Of a stretch of 64,000 nt of DNA, positions 1-9,186 are shown one piece after another. Origin of the DNA: Bacteroides fragilis (GTDB lineage Bacteria; Bacillota; Clostridia; Lachnospirales; Lachnospiraceae); NCBI GenBank assembly GCA_023664485.1, contig JAMPFK010000004.1, forward strand, positions 102,059 through 166,058, in the 5' to 3' direction. Both the position numbers and the translations under genes were made by a program. The notes below the pieces were generated by a model that did not search any database, was not told the origin of the DNA, and worked only from the letters and a program-made list of their open reading frames with translations. Numbering within the stretch: the first letter of the stretch is position 1; every line of letters starts with the position of its first letter.

Positions 1-1
1 A

Positions 2-1450
2 TTGCCCCTGCTTTTGCTCGGAAGATATAATGTCATGTGCATCGACGATTATAATTATGGTATGCGGGTTCATGATACCTGGATGGCGACCGGCTCGCTT
101 GGGCAGTCCATACGGACGGCGGCGGCGCAGACGAAGGAATTTTTTATACAGTGGCAGGGCACCTATATATCCTGTTTCCTCATGGCGGTCTGCCCGATGA
201 ATTTCCGGTATGACGCGGCGTTTGTCGTGCCGGTCATCATGATCGGCCTGTTCGCGGTATCCGTTTTTCTGTTCGGAAGGCAGATCCTGGTAAACTGGCT
301 TGGAAGCGACGGGCGGAGCGCTTCTTTTGTGATGTTCCTGCTGCTTTTTATGTTTTATCAGATCATGGAGGCTCCTTTTGAAGGTATCTACTGGTATAAT
401 GGCGCGACACATTATGTTTTGATGGAATCTCTGCTGTTCCTGATGCTGACACTGGTGTCAGGAATTCTGTGGACGGAGGATAAAAGGGCGGTGTCTGCCC
501 GAAGCTTTCCTGCGGCCCTGCTCGGCGTCATCGTGGGCGGCGGCAATCTGGTGACGGCGCTCCAGGCCGAAATTCTGCTGTTCTTTCTGCTCGTCTTTGC
601 TTATGCAAAGAAGCGGGAAAAAACGTTTTATGTACTGCTTCCGTTCCTGACGTTTACGGCGGGCTTTTTATGCAACGTTCTGGCGCCCGGCAATGCGGTG
701 CGGGCGGGTATGGATACGGATGTGGGATATCCGCCCGTTGCGGCGGTCGCGCTGTCTTTTTATTATGCTGTCGTTTTTATCATAGGCTGGACCAACGCGT
801 TCGCGATTTTGATCTGGCTTGCGCTCTGGCCGGTGCTGTGGCAGATCGGGAAGAGATCCGATAAAAATTTCGCGCATCCCGTGTGGGTGACGGCGGGCGC
901 TTTCTGCATCCTGTCGGCCATGTTCACGCCGACGCTGTATGCGGTCGGTATGGTGGGGCTCTCCAGAGTTGATAATATTATTCAGATGGTCTACTATCTG
1001 TGTCTGTTCTTTGTGACGGCGTACTGGTTCGGCTGGATCAGCCGCCGGCGCGGCGCAGAGACAGGGGAAAAGATGCAGGCAGGCGGAGACAAAGGGGCAT
1101 TGTCTGCGGGAGAAGTTTTCGGAAGTTTTCTGGAAAAAACAGGAAATATGATGACTGCGGTATGTGTTGTGCTCGTCCTGCTCGTATGGACGCTGACGGC
1201 CGATAAGAACACTTATACGGGAATTTCAGCCCTGCGTTCGCTGGTGAACGGAGATGCGGCGGCCTATTATGAAGAGGCGATGGAGCGGCATGCGCTATAT
1301 GTGGATGAAACGGCAAAAGAGATTGTCGTCAAGCCGTTTTCCGTCAGGCCGGCGCTCTTCGATTTCGAGGATCTGACGCCGGATGCGGATAACTGGCTGA
1401 ATCTGGCGGTTGCCGATTATTATCATAAAAACAGCGTAAGAAGGGAATAA
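2..1450 (+). CDS. DUF6056-like polytopic membrane protein, 5' end cut by window
   Basis: The frame is open to the left edge, so the true start is probably upstream; at least 482 residues are visible. The protein is mostly hydrophobic, with about ten predicted membrane segments. Near its N-terminus is an acidic DDYNYG motif (about residues 15-20), at the place where GT-C-fold transferases and DUF6056 proteins carry acidic residues on the first outer loop. A hydrophilic C-terminal tail of about 80 residues follows the last segment. It lies 7 bases before a DUF5672 gene in a glycosyltransferase operon, so a role in transferring sugar from a lipid-linked donor outside the membrane is likely. That is inference; DUF6056 has no proven reaction known to me. 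Confidence 0.7.
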   Translation: MPLLLLGRYNVMCIDDYNYGMRVHDTWMATGSLGQSIRTAAAQTKEFFIQWQGTYISCFLMAVCPMNFRYDAAFVVPVIMIGLFAVSVFLFGRQILVNWLGSDGRSASFVMFLLLFMFYQIMEAPFEGIYWYNGATHYVLMESLLFLMLTLVSGILWTEDKRAVSARSFPAALLGVIVGGGNLVTALQAEILLFFLLVFAYAKKREKTFYVLLPFLTFTAGFLCNVLAPGNAVRAGMDTDVGYPPVAAVALSFYYAVVFIIGWTNAFAILIWLALWPVLWQIGKRSDKNFAHPVWVTAGAFCILSAMFTPTLYAVGMVGLSRVDNIIQMVYYLCLFFVTAYWFGWISRRRGAETGEKMQAGGDKGALSAGEVFGSFLEKTGNMMTAVCVVLVLLVWTLTADKNTYTGISALRSLVNGDAAAYYEEAMERHALYVDETAKEIVVKPFSVRPALFDFEDLTPDADNWLNLAVADYYHKNSVRRE

Positions 1451-1457
1451 GCTTTCG

Positions 1458-2222
1458 ATGGAAAAAGAAAAATTAAAGCTTCCGAATGTCACGCTGGCGG
1501 CGATGACCAGCGTCAACTTATATGAGACAATACGGGCGCTTGAGTACAGTATGCGGGGGATCGAATTCGGCGAAGTGGCGTTAATTACGCACAGAAGGCC
1601 CCTTTTCCTCCCCAGGGGCATCCATTATAAGCATACTTCCAGGTTGAAAAATATCGATGCTTTTAATTATAAGATGGTCTATGAACTGGCGGATTATATC
1701 GACACGGATTTTGTGCTGCTCGTGCATTATGACGGATTCGTGGTGCATCCTGAGAGCTGGCGGGACGAATTTCTTGACTATGACTATATCGGCTCGCCCT
1801 GGCCGCTTCCGACGACGGACTGCGCTTACCGGGACGCGAAGGGGGAAATCTGCCGGGTGGGGAACAGCGTTTCCATTCGGAGCAGAAGGCTGCTGCAGTT
1901 TCCGAAGCAGGCGGGCCTGAAATGGGAAATGCTGCCGGATGGCAATTATAACGAGGATGTTTTCCTCTGCTGTAAATATAAAAACGTCATCGAGGATGCG
2001 GGAATGCGTTTCGCGCCGATCGCGGTCGCGAAATATTTCGGGCATGAGCATATGATTCCTGAAGTGCTGGATGTGGAAAAGCCGTTCCTGTTCCATAAAT
2101 GGTGGGGGAGAAACGCGCAGTATCCGCATTTCATGAATCCGTGGAAGGTGCGCTGGCGGAAAGTGAAGGATGTGCTGCGGCCATTTCTGTTTTGGAGACA
2201 TAGGAGAGGGCAGGGAAAATGA
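1458..2222 (+). CDS. DUF5672 family protein, putative glycosyltransferase
   Basis: A soluble 254-residue protein with the layout of the DUF5672 family, often annotated as glycosyltransferase-like. An N-terminal segment rich in hydrophobic strands is followed by a region around residues 80-120 containing HYDGFVV and YDYIGSPWP, a hallmark of this family. A later NEDVFLCC segment (about residue 170) carries acidic residues typical of a GT-A-like active site. No membrane segment is seen. The start has an AAGGGA-type ribosome site, and the stop overlaps the next start by four bases (ATGA), so the two are translationally coupled. It probably adds one sugar to the growing unit on the cytoplasmic face; donor and acceptor cannot be read from the sequence. 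Confidence 0.75.
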   Translation: MEKEKLKLPNVTLAAMTSVNLYETIRALEYSMRGIEFGEVALITHRRPLFLPRGIHYKHTSRLKNIDAFNYKMVYELADYIDTDFVLLVHYDGFVVHPESWRDEFLDYDYIGSPWPLPTTDCAYRDAKGEICRVGNSVSIRSRRLLQFPKQAGLKWEMLPDGNYNEDVFLCCKYKNVIEDAGMRFAPIAVAKYFGHEHMIPEVLDVEKPFLFHKWWGRNAQYPHFMNPWKVRWRKVKDVLRPFLFWRHRRGQGK

Positions 2223-3148
2223 TATACGACTGCATTCCGTTTTTTAATGAACTGGATATTCTGAAGCTGCGGCTGCATGTGATGGCGCCGTATGTAGACA
2301 GGTTCGTGATAGAGGAGTCTTCCGTGACTTTTTCGGGAGAGCCGAAACCGATGATCTTTGCGCAGAATCGGGAAATGTTCGCGGAATTTGAAGATAAGAT
2401 TCTGTATGTGGCGGTAGAAAATTCCCCGATGGACGTGACGACCCACGAGAGGGATAAATTTCAGAAAAATCAGCTTATCCGGGCGATGGGAGATTGCAGG
2501 CCGGAGGATATGATTATTTTCAGCGATGTGGACGAGATACCCAATCCGAAAGCATTGCAGGAAGTCATCGCGCATTTCGATACGTCGAAGGTTTATCATT
2601 TTGCGCAGAGGATGTTTTATTGTTTTCTGAATATGGAAGAAGTTTCCGGCAGCCTGCTGTCGATTACCGGCGAATTTCCGGGTGTTTCCCGAAAACAATG
2701 GCTTGGCACGAAGGTATGCAGTTTCGGGAATCTGCCCCAAAAGGGAATCGTTTATCTGCGCGAGGTATCCGTGCGGGATCAGAACAGCGTCAGGGTGGTG
2801 GACGGCGGCTGGCATTTCGGTTATATGGGCGGCAACGGGGAAAAGGATGTGGCGAAGCGCATCGGCGACAAGGTGAAGGCGGCGGCGCATCAGGAATACA
2901 ATACTTCCAGGTATTTGACGGAGGCGGCGGACCGCCTGCTTTGCGGAGAGGATATTTTCGGGAGGGACGCCCGTTTTATCCGGGTAGACATCGACGAATC
3001 CTATCCGGCGTATCTGCGGGAGCATCTGGGAGAGTACGATTACCTGCTGGCGCCGCCGGCCGGCAGATGCCGGATCCGGTGGAAAAAAACGTTGTTAGCG
3101 GTAAAACAGGTCCTGCGGAAGATACACGGGAGGTTAAGGAGAGGCTAA
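2219..3148 (+). CDS. Glycosyltransferase family 17 protein (GlcNAc-transferase-like)
   Basis: The 309 residues match the GT17 family, whose founding member is the eukaryotic beta-1,4-GlcNAc transferase III. Visible family marks are an N-terminal DCIPFFNELD stretch (residues 4-13), an FVIEES segment near residue 30, and the acidic nucleotide-sugar motif FSDVDEIPNP at 101-110. A GGWHFGYMGG segment near residue 200 is also typical. No signal peptide or membrane helix is seen, so it acts in the cytoplasm. It overlaps the upstream gene by four bases and precedes a polymerase gene by six bases. Bacterial GT17 members occur in capsule loci, but their sugar specificity is not established, so only the family is claimed. 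Confidence 0.85.
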   Translation: MIYDCIPFFNELDILKLRLHVMAPYVDRFVIEESSVTFSGEPKPMIFAQNREMFAEFEDKILYVAVENSPMDVTTHERDKFQKNQLIRAMGDCRPEDMIIFSDVDEIPNPKALQEVIAHFDTSKVYHFAQRMFYCFLNMEEVSGSLLSITGEFPGVSRKQWLGTKVCSFGNLPQKGIVYLREVSVRDQNSVRVVDGGWHFGYMGGNGEKDVAKRIGDKVKAAAHQEYNTSRYLTEAADRLLCGEDIFGRDARFIRVDIDESYPAYLREHLGEYDYLLAPPAGRCRIRWKKTLLAVKQVLRKIHGRLRRG

Positions 3149-3154
3149 ACGAGG

Positions 3155-4405
3155 ATGGAAATCGGCATGGGAATTCGGAATTTTTACGGAATCCTGTGGA
3201 AACGCAGGATTCCGCAGCTTCTTTTTTATATCGGGCTGACGATAGAGCTTATCATCGTCATCATTGATAAGAGCAGCTACATAAACCCCGCAGAAGGGCT
3301 TTTATTCCGCGTTACCTTTCTGCTTTTTGCCCTGAAGCTGCTCGGCACGGAATATACATGGAAGGAATGGAGCCTGATCGTATTTATGGAGTTCATTGCG
3401 CTGATCTCCTATCGGATAACGGGCAAAAACGATATTATCCGCATTGTGACCTTTGCGGCGGCGTGTAAAGGCATTCCGCTGAAACAGATGATCCGCTACG
3501 CTTTTTATGTGACCTTCGCGGGGTGCGTGATCATCGTCCTTCTGGCGGTGACGGGCATTTACGGCGATATGAGCCTGACCGCGGATTATGGCAGAAAATG
3601 GAATGTCCTGTACGGGCAGAGCACGATCGAAACGCGGTATGCGCTGGGAATGGGACATCCGAACGCGCTTTCCTGCATGTTCCTGATGCTTCTGGCGATG
3701 GGGATATACGGATATGCCGAACGGATGAAATGGTATGTCTATCTTTTTATGATGCTGATCAATATCGGCGTCTATGGCCTGACGGATTCCAAGACCAGCA
3801 TGCTCGTAACGGCTCTTTTGCTGCTCGCTTCCTTTGTAATGACATACTGCCGTTTTTTCCGGGAAAAAATAATTGCCTATCTCTGCGGTTTTCTGGTCTT
3901 TCTGCTGTGCATCGGCTTTTCGGTGGATGCGGCGGCGGGCGCTCTGCGGGTATATGACGCATGGATTTATTATACTTACTGTGACGGCGTAGAGCCGGAG
4001 GATGCCCATGAGCGGTTCCTGCTGCGGGCCGACAGATTCATGAACGGCAGGATCAAATCATTGACGGATACCGAAAGGAATGACGGAACGGTCGAAACGT
4101 GGTCGGCTTTTTCCTGTCCGGAGAATATGGATCATTATTTCGATATGGGGTGGGTAAAACTGTTCTACCGTTACGGCGTTGTTCCCGGCGTTTTATACTG
4201 TATCGCGTGCGTTGCGCTTTTGTGGCAGTTCTATAGAAAAAAGGATGCCTTCGGGCTCGTCGTGTTCACCGTGCTCGCGGTCTATTCGCTGATGGAGGCG
4301 CATTTGTTCTCGGTCTATATTGGAAGGAATTTTCTGCTGATGATGATGGGGAGCTATTTCTTTCCTGTGGACAGGGAGGCGGAGAGAGTGTTATCCGGCG
4401 ATTGA
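3155..4405 (+). CDS. O-antigen polymerase-like membrane protein (Wzy type)
   Basis: A 416-residue membrane protein with about ten hydrophobic segments and one large polar loop (about residues 268-325). This is the usual plan of Wzy polymerases, which join lipid-linked repeat units on the outer face. A GMGHPNALS motif at about residue 166 recurs in related form (GFTHPNVLH) in the second polymerase-like gene at 15839; such HPN motifs are common in capsule polymerases of Clostridia. A second ATG lies five codons in. A flippase (10252) and an initiating transferase (4478) in the same locus support a Wzx/Wzy pathway. Polymerases diverge strongly, so the linkage formed is unknown. Confidence 0.75.
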   Translation: MEIGMGIRNFYGILWKRRIPQLLFYIGLTIELIIVIIDKSSYINPAEGLLFRVTFLLFALKLLGTEYTWKEWSLIVFMEFIALISYRITGKNDIIRIVTFAAACKGIPLKQMIRYAFYVTFAGCVIIVLLAVTGIYGDMSLTADYGRKWNVLYGQSTIETRYALGMGHPNALSCMFLMLLAMGIYGYAERMKWYVYLFMMLINIGVYGLTDSKTSMLVTALLLLASFVMTYCRFFREKIIAYLCGFLVFLLCIGFSVDAAAGALRVYDAWIYYTYCDGVEPEDAHERFLLRADRFMNGRIKSLTDTERNDGTVETWSAFSCPENMDHYFDMGWVKLFYRYGVVPGVLYCIACVALLWQFYRKKDAFGLVVFTVLAVYSLMEAHLFSVYIGRNFLLMMMGSYFFPVDREAERVLSGD

Positions 4406-4430
4406 AATTATCCTCAAAAAATGCTATGCT
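4402..4430 (+). promoter_or_regulatory. Sigma-A type promoter with extended -10
   Basis: TTGAAA (4402-4407), a 17-base spacer and TATGCT (4425-4430) preceded by TGC give a good vegetative promoter with an extended -10. The -35 box overlaps the stop codon of the upstream polymerase gene. It sits 48 bases before the ATG of the initiating sugar transferase, so the first committed step of repeat-unit synthesis may have its own transcription start inside the operon. No start site has been mapped. Confidence 0.5.
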
Positions 4431-4477
4431 AAAGTAATACTTATCCATTTTATGTGAAAGCCAGGAAAGGTTATACC

Positions 4478-5890
4478 ATGAACCGTAAAAAGAAAATTGT
4501 GGAAAGCTACTGTCTGCTGTTCGTAGATTTACTGAGTATTACGATTTCTTATATTATCGCTATCCTCCTGCGTTACCATAAATTCAGCCGGGTGATGGAA
4601 CCGGAGCTTCATTTTCTGGGATGTATCTGCTTTCTGCTGTTCTGTACCATATACAGCTTTCTGTTAGACTGGAACAGGGATTTCCTGATGCGGGGTATTT
4701 TCGTGGAATTCGTCGCGGTCCTGAAATTCAATTTATTTATGGCGGTCGCGTTTTCCTGCGTCCTGTTTGTTATCCAGAGGGGCGTTGATTTTTCGAGACT
4801 CGTCTGGGGCTATTTTACGATACTGGATATTTTTCTCGTCTGGCTGATGCGCCTCTTGACGAAAAAGGTATTGCGTGCATATTTTATGTCCCAATCCAAT
4901 CAGGTCAAGATCATGATCGTTACCAAAGACGCCGTGCTGAGTCAGACGGTCCGCCAGCTGAAGAATTCGCTGGATCTTAATTATGACATCGTGGCGCTCG
5001 CCTGCGTGGATGCGGACAGAAAAGGGGTGATCATAGACGGCGTCAAGGTGACGGCGGACGGTTCCAATGTCATTGAGATGGCGAGGCAGATGCCGTTAGA
5101 TGAAGTGTTCATCAATCTGCCGGAAGAAAATAAAGACTATGTGAAGCATGTCATCTATGAGCTGGAGTCCATGGGAATCGCCTGTCACTATAATATCGAT
5201 ATTATCGACAGACCGCAGAAAGAAGTCCGCGTCGGCAGGTTTGCGGGCTATACGGTAGTGACTTATTCAGTCAACAATTTCGATTACCGGAGGATGCTTT
5301 TGAAACGCCTGATGGATATCGCCGGCGGGCTGATCGGCCTGCTCATTACGGGAATCATAACGCCTTTTGCCGCGCTGGCGATCAGGCTGGACTCTCCGGG
5401 GCCAATCTTTTTCGCACAGACGAGAATCGGAAAGAACGGGCGGCGTTTTAAAATATATAAATTCCGCTCCATGTATATTGACGCGGAAGCGCGGAAAAAG
5501 GAACTGGAAGCAAAGAATGAAATGCAGGGCCTGATGTTTAAAATGGAGAATGATCCGCGCATTACAAAGGTAGGGAAATTCATCCGTAAGACGAGCATTG
5601 ACGAACTTCCGCAGTTCTATAATATTGTCAAAGGAGATATGAGCCTCGTCGGGACAAGGCCGCCGACAGAGGATGAATTTGAAAAATATAATTCTCATTA
5701 CAGGAGGCGTATCAGTATGACGCCGGGCCTGACCGGACTCTGGCAGATCAGCGGCCGGAGCGATATCGTCGATTTCGACGAGGTGGTCAGGCTGGATCTG
5801 GAATATATCGATAACTGGACGCTGGGACTGGATATCAAGATCCTGTTCCAGACCGTGTGGGTCGTTCTGACCGGAAAGGGCTCTAAATAA
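4478..5890 (+). CDS. Initiating sugar transferase (polyprenyl glycosylphosphotransferase)
   Basis: A 470-residue protein of the WcaJ/WbaP-like polyisoprenyl-phosphate hexose-1-phosphate transferase family. It starts repeat-unit assembly by moving a sugar-1-phosphate from UDP-sugar to undecaprenyl phosphate. The N-terminal third has several membrane helices, followed by a CoA-binding-like soluble domain. The catalytic bacterial sugar transferase domain starts near residue 275 (KRLMDIAGG) and includes KFRSM, DELPQF and MSLVGTRPP. The ATG at 4478 is preferred over an in-frame GTG at 4454 because AGGAAAGG lies 7 bases upstream of it. Its own promoter lies just upstream. The C-terminal catalytic core looks intact; the exact first sugar is not readable. 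Confidence 0.92.
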   Translation: MNRKKKIVESYCLLFVDLLSITISYIIAILLRYHKFSRVMEPELHFLGCICFLLFCTIYSFLLDWNRDFLMRGIFVEFVAVLKFNLFMAVAFSCVLFVIQRGVDFSRLVWGYFTILDIFLVWLMRLLTKKVLRAYFMSQSNQVKIMIVTKDAVLSQTVRQLKNSLDLNYDIVALACVDADRKGVIIDGVKVTADGSNVIEMARQMPLDEVFINLPEENKDYVKHVIYELESMGIACHYNIDIIDRPQKEVRVGRFAGYTVVTYSVNNFDYRRMLLKRLMDIAGGLIGLLITGIITPFAALAIRLDSPGPIFFAQTRIGKNGRRFKIYKFRSMYIDAEARKKELEAKNEMQGLMFKMENDPRITKVGKFIRKTSIDELPQFYNIVKGDMSLVGTRPPTEDEFEKYNSHYRRRISMTPGLTGLWQISGRSDIVDFDEVVRLDLEYIDNWTLGLDIKILFQTVWVVLTGKGSK

Positions 5891-5905
5891 AAGTGCGAGG
5901 GTAAG

Positions 5906-6988
5906 ATGAAGATATGTATGATAGTGCCCAACGCGGCGGTAAAGGGCGGAATTGCGTCCGTAGTGAACGGATACCGGGGATCTGTCCTGGAAAAAAAGCA
6001 TACGGTCCGTTATGTGGAATCCTATTGCGACGGAAGTAAACTGGAAAAATTGTTCAAGGCGCTGAAAGGATATTTCTGTTTTTTGAAAATTCTTTCTGGA
6101 TTCAGGCCTGATATCGTGCATATCCATTCCTCCTTCGGGCCGAGCTTCTACCGGAAGCTTCCGTTTATTTATCTGGCCTGCCTGGCGCATATTCCGGTCG
6201 TAAATCATATTCACGGATCGGAGATAGGGCGTTTTTATGAAGACGCTTCCGAAACGAAAAAGAAGCTCGTGCGGAAGGTTTATGGAAAATGCGGCCGCCT
6301 GATCGTTCTGTCGGAAGAATGGAAGGAAAAAATCTCGGCGATCGTGCCGCCGGAACGAATCGATGTGCTGGAAAATTACTGTATCCTGCCAAAAGAGCCT
6401 TACGATACCGGAAGGAACGGGAATCAGATTTTATATCTTGGGAAGCTGGAGAAGGATAAAGGCAGTTACGATATGGCGGATATTTTGGAGAAAGTCCGCC
6501 GGGACTGCCCCAGGGCGCGTCTTGTTATGGCGGGAGACGGCCGGATGGAGCAGGTAAAGGAGGCTTTTGCGAAAAAGGGCCTTTTGCCTTATGTGAAATT
6601 TACCGGATGGGTGCGCGGCGGGGAGAAAGAGAAGCTGCTGCGGGAAAGCGCGGTATTCCTTTTTCCCAGTTATCATGAGGCGATGCCGGTCTCGGTCATC
6701 GAAGCGATGGGCTACGGGATGGGTATCGTCGCTTCGGCGGTCGGCGGGATTCCCCGGCTGATCCAGGATAAAGAGAGCGGTTATCTGGAAGCGCCCGGCG
6801 ATTCCGGGAAAATGGCGGAGGATGTCATTTCGCTTCTGCAGAAAGAAAATTTGTGCCGTTCATTCGGGCGGCGGGCGAGACAGGCCGCCGGTGAAAAATA
6901 CAGTCTGGAAATCCATCTGCGGAATTTGGAACGGATCTACCGGAAAACGTGCGGGCAGGAGTGTATCTATGAAAAAGAAGAATTATAA
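5906..6988 (+). CDS. Glycosyltransferase family 4 protein
   Basis: A 360-residue GT-B fold retaining transferase. The N-terminal domain carries a KGGIASVVNGY segment near residue 15, the usual glycine-rich acceptor-side loop. The C-terminal nucleotide-sugar domain has LYLGKLEKDKG (about residue 178) and the E-x7-E motif in HEAMPVSVIEAMGYG (about residues 256-270), which binds the donor. It has no membrane segment and is expected at the inner face of the membrane. It begins 15 bases after the initiating transferase, so it may add the second sugar, but gene order alone does not prove this. The 3' end overlaps the next gene by 20 bases. Confidence 0.88.
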   Translation: MKICMIVPNAAVKGGIASVVNGYRGSVLEKKHTVRYVESYCDGSKLEKLFKALKGYFCFLKILSGFRPDIVHIHSSFGPSFYRKLPFIYLACLAHIPVVNHIHGSEIGRFYEDASETKKKLVRKVYGKCGRLIVLSEEWKEKISAIVPPERIDVLENYCILPKEPYDTGRNGNQILYLGKLEKDKGSYDMADILEKVRRDCPRARLVMAGDGRMEQVKEAFAKKGLLPYVKFTGWVRGGEKEKLLRESAVFLFPSYHEAMPVSVIEAMGYGMGIVASAVGGIPRLIQDKESGYLEAPGDSGKMAEDVISLLQKENLCRSFGRRARQAAGEKYSLEIHLRNLERIYRKTCGQECIYEKEEL

Positions 6989-7991
6989 AATCAGCGTTAT
7001 CGTGGCGGTCTATAATGTTCATGATTATCTGGAACAGTGCATAGACAGCATTTTGCTGCAGACCTATGAAAATCTGGAACTTCTTTTGATCGACGATGAA
7101 TCGACGGACGGGAGCGGCGCGATCTGCGACAGGTATGCGGATCAGGACGAGCGGGTGCGTGTCATCCATCAGAAGAACAGCGGCTGTACGGCGGCGTCCT
7201 TAAAAGGGCTTCGGGAGGCTTCAGGGGATTATTACATGTTCGTCGATAGCGACGATTATGTGGAGACGGAGATGCTGCGGGAGATGATGAAGCATCTGAT
7301 CGGGAAAAAGGGGGAGGTCGTCTGCTGTAACCATATATTGGAGAAAAAAAGAAAGACCCTTCCGGCAGTCTGTCCCGCCGCGCCCGGCGTCTATGAGGGC
7401 GAGAAGCTGAAACGGGAAATCAGGAACAGGCTGATCGGAAACGAACAGCGTACGATTCCGTTATCCCGCTGTATGAAACTTTATGAAAAGTCTGTCTTTG
7501 AGGGAAACGAGAAGCTGAGCGACACGACGATCCTGATGGGGGACGACCTGACGATCGTATATCCGGCGATGCTGGACTGTACCCGCGTCGTCATTATGGA
7601 GAATGCCCTGTTCTATCATTACCGCTATGTGGAAAATTCCACGGTACACGGTTATCTTCCCAATATGCTGGACGGCCTTGAACGGCTGCGGAATTTTCTG
7701 CTCATGGTATCGAAGGAAAAGGGAATCAGGGATAATCGGGAAGCAATCGACAGAGAATACTGCTATATGCTGCTGCTCGTCATGAAAAATGAGCTTCGCA
7801 ATCCCGATAAGGATTATATTCGGAACATCCGGAAAATCTTTCTGAACGAAAAGGTGCGGGAACGCGTGCTGAACACGCCGCTTTCTGTCAGGGAACGCTC
7901 CAACCAGCTGCTGTACCTGGGCATGCAGTATCCTGAAAAGATGCTGCTGCGGATCCTGCGCGGAATCATCAGGATCTATGACAGAAAATAG
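6969..7991 (+). CDS. Glycosyltransferase family 2 protein
   Basis: A 340-residue GT-A fold inverting transferase. The first ATG with a matching GGCAGGAG ribosome site is at 6969; the open frame upstream of it overlaps the previous gene and lacks family similarity. The GT2 core shows SVIVAVYNVHDYLEQ at the N-terminus, LLLIDDESTDGSG (about residue 35) and the metal-binding FVDSDDYVE (about residue 90). The C-terminal 140 residues are the variable acceptor-side part of EpsJ/CapH-like enzymes. It overlaps both neighbours, so translation is probably coupled. Substrate unknown. Confidence 0.88.
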   Translation: MKKKNYKISVIVAVYNVHDYLEQCIDSILLQTYENLELLLIDDESTDGSGAICDRYADQDERVRVIHQKNSGCTAASLKGLREASGDYYMFVDSDDYVETEMLREMMKHLIGKKGEVVCCNHILEKKRKTLPAVCPAAPGVYEGEKLKREIRNRLIGNEQRTIPLSRCMKLYEKSVFEGNEKLSDTTILMGDDLTIVYPAMLDCTRVVIMENALFYHYRYVENSTVHGYLPNMLDGLERLRNFLLMVSKEKGIRDNREAIDREYCYMLLLVMKNELRNPDKDYIRNIRKIFLNEKVRERVLNTPLSVRERSNQLLYLGMQYPEKMLLRILRGIIRIYDRK

Positions 7992-9186
7992 AAAGGAAAA
8001 GAACTTGGATAACAGATTAGTGATGTATCTGCACGGGGGGAGCGGGAACCATGGCTGTGAAGCGATCGTGAACAGCACCTGCCATATGCTGGAAGAAGTT
8101 CCCAGGCTGCTCGTGACGAACAGCGAAAAAGAAGACAGATTTTACTCCCTGGAGGGTTTGTGCGATATCCTGCAGGAACGGAAAATCGCCGAGCATTTTA
8201 TTGCGCATGTATGGTATTATGCCTGGCGCGCCCTGTTCCATGATCCGGAGTCCTTCATGCGGTATCGTTTCCGGGATGTTCTCGGAAAAAAACGGGCGCC
8301 GCTCTATCTATCGGTGGGCGGCGATATGTACTGCTATGAGATTTCCAAAAAGGAAGCGATTGTGGCGAACCGCACTTTTTGCAGAGCCGGGTCAAAGACT
8401 GTTCTATGGGGCTGTTCCATCGAACCGGAGCTGTTAAAGGAGCCGGAGGTCGTCGAGGATATGAAGCGGTATTCCCTGATTACGCCGCGGGAATCCATTA
8501 CGATGCAGGCGCTTCTGGCGGCAGGAGTCACGGAAAATGTGAAATTTTTCCCTGATCCGGCTTTTTCCCTGAAACCGGAAAAGGCAGAGCTGCCGGGAAA
8601 TTTCCGGCCGGGCGGGACGATCGGCATTAATATCAGCCCGATGATCGTCCGCTATGAAAAGGAGCCGGGCATTACCATTCGGAATTACCGGAAGCTGGTA
8701 GAGCATATTTTGGAGACATCCGGGAACCGGGTGGCGCTCATTCCCCACGTTATCTGGAAAAATAACGATGACCGGGAGACGCTGGAGGAGCTTTACCGGG
8801 GATATGAAGAAAACGGACGGGTCATGCTGCTGCCGGATATGACCTGCGGGCGTTTAAAGTATCTGATCGCGGGATGCAGGGCCTTCATCGGCGCAAGGAC
8901 TCATGCGACGATAGCCGCCTATTCCAGCTGCGTGCCGACACTGGCCGTCGGTTATTCGGTCAAGGCGCTCGGCATCGCCAGGGATCTGTTCGGGAGCGAG
9001 GAGAATTATGTACTGCCCGTACAGACGCTCAGGGAGCCGGATGCGCTCATCCGTGCCTACGACTGGCTGATGGAGGAAGAAGAGGCAATCCGCGCGAGGC
9101 TGCATGAGATCATGCCGGCATACTGCGCAAAAGCGGCAGAGGCGGGAGATGAGATTCGGAAATTATGGAAACAGGTAACAAAGTGA
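7978..9186 (+). CDS. Polysaccharide pyruvyl transferase family protein
   Basis: The 402 residues match the polysaccharide pyruvyl transferase family (CsaB/WcaK-like), whose members add a pyruvate ketal from phosphoenolpyruvate to a sugar or act as related transferases. The N-terminal GSGNHGCEAIV loop and the C-terminal GARTHATIAAYSS segment, followed by VGYSVKALG (about residue 325), are the two best-known family marks. ATG 7978 overlaps the upstream gene by 14 bases; a TTG at 8005 with an AGAAAGG site upstream is a possible alternative start. In this locus it would decorate a repeat unit with a charged group. The pyruvyl donor is family knowledge, not shown here. Confidence 0.85.
   Translation: MTENRKEKNLDNRLVMYLHGGSGNHGCEAIVNSTCHMLEEVPRLLVTNSEKEDRFYSLEGLCDILQERKIAEHFIAHVWYYAWRALFHDPESFMRYRFRDVLGKKRAPLYLSVGGDMYCYEISKKEAIVANRTFCRAGSKTVLWGCSIEPELLKEPEVVEDMKRYSLITPRESITMQALLAAGVTENVKFFPDPAFSLKPEKAELPGNFRPGGTIGINISPMIVRYEKEPGITIRNYRKLVEHILETSGNRVALIPHVIWKNNDDRETLEELYRGYEENGRVMLLPDMTCGRLKYLIAGCRAFIGARTHATIAAYSSCVPTLAVGYSVKALGIARDLFGSEENYVLPVQTLREPDALIRAYDWLMEEEEAIRARLHEIMPAYCAKAAEAGDEIRKLWKQVTK

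Noticed and set aside
1946..3025. Long antisense open frame opposite the DUF5672 and GT17 genes
   Set aside because: It shadows well-supported genes on the + strand; long antisense frames arise from GC-rich codon use.
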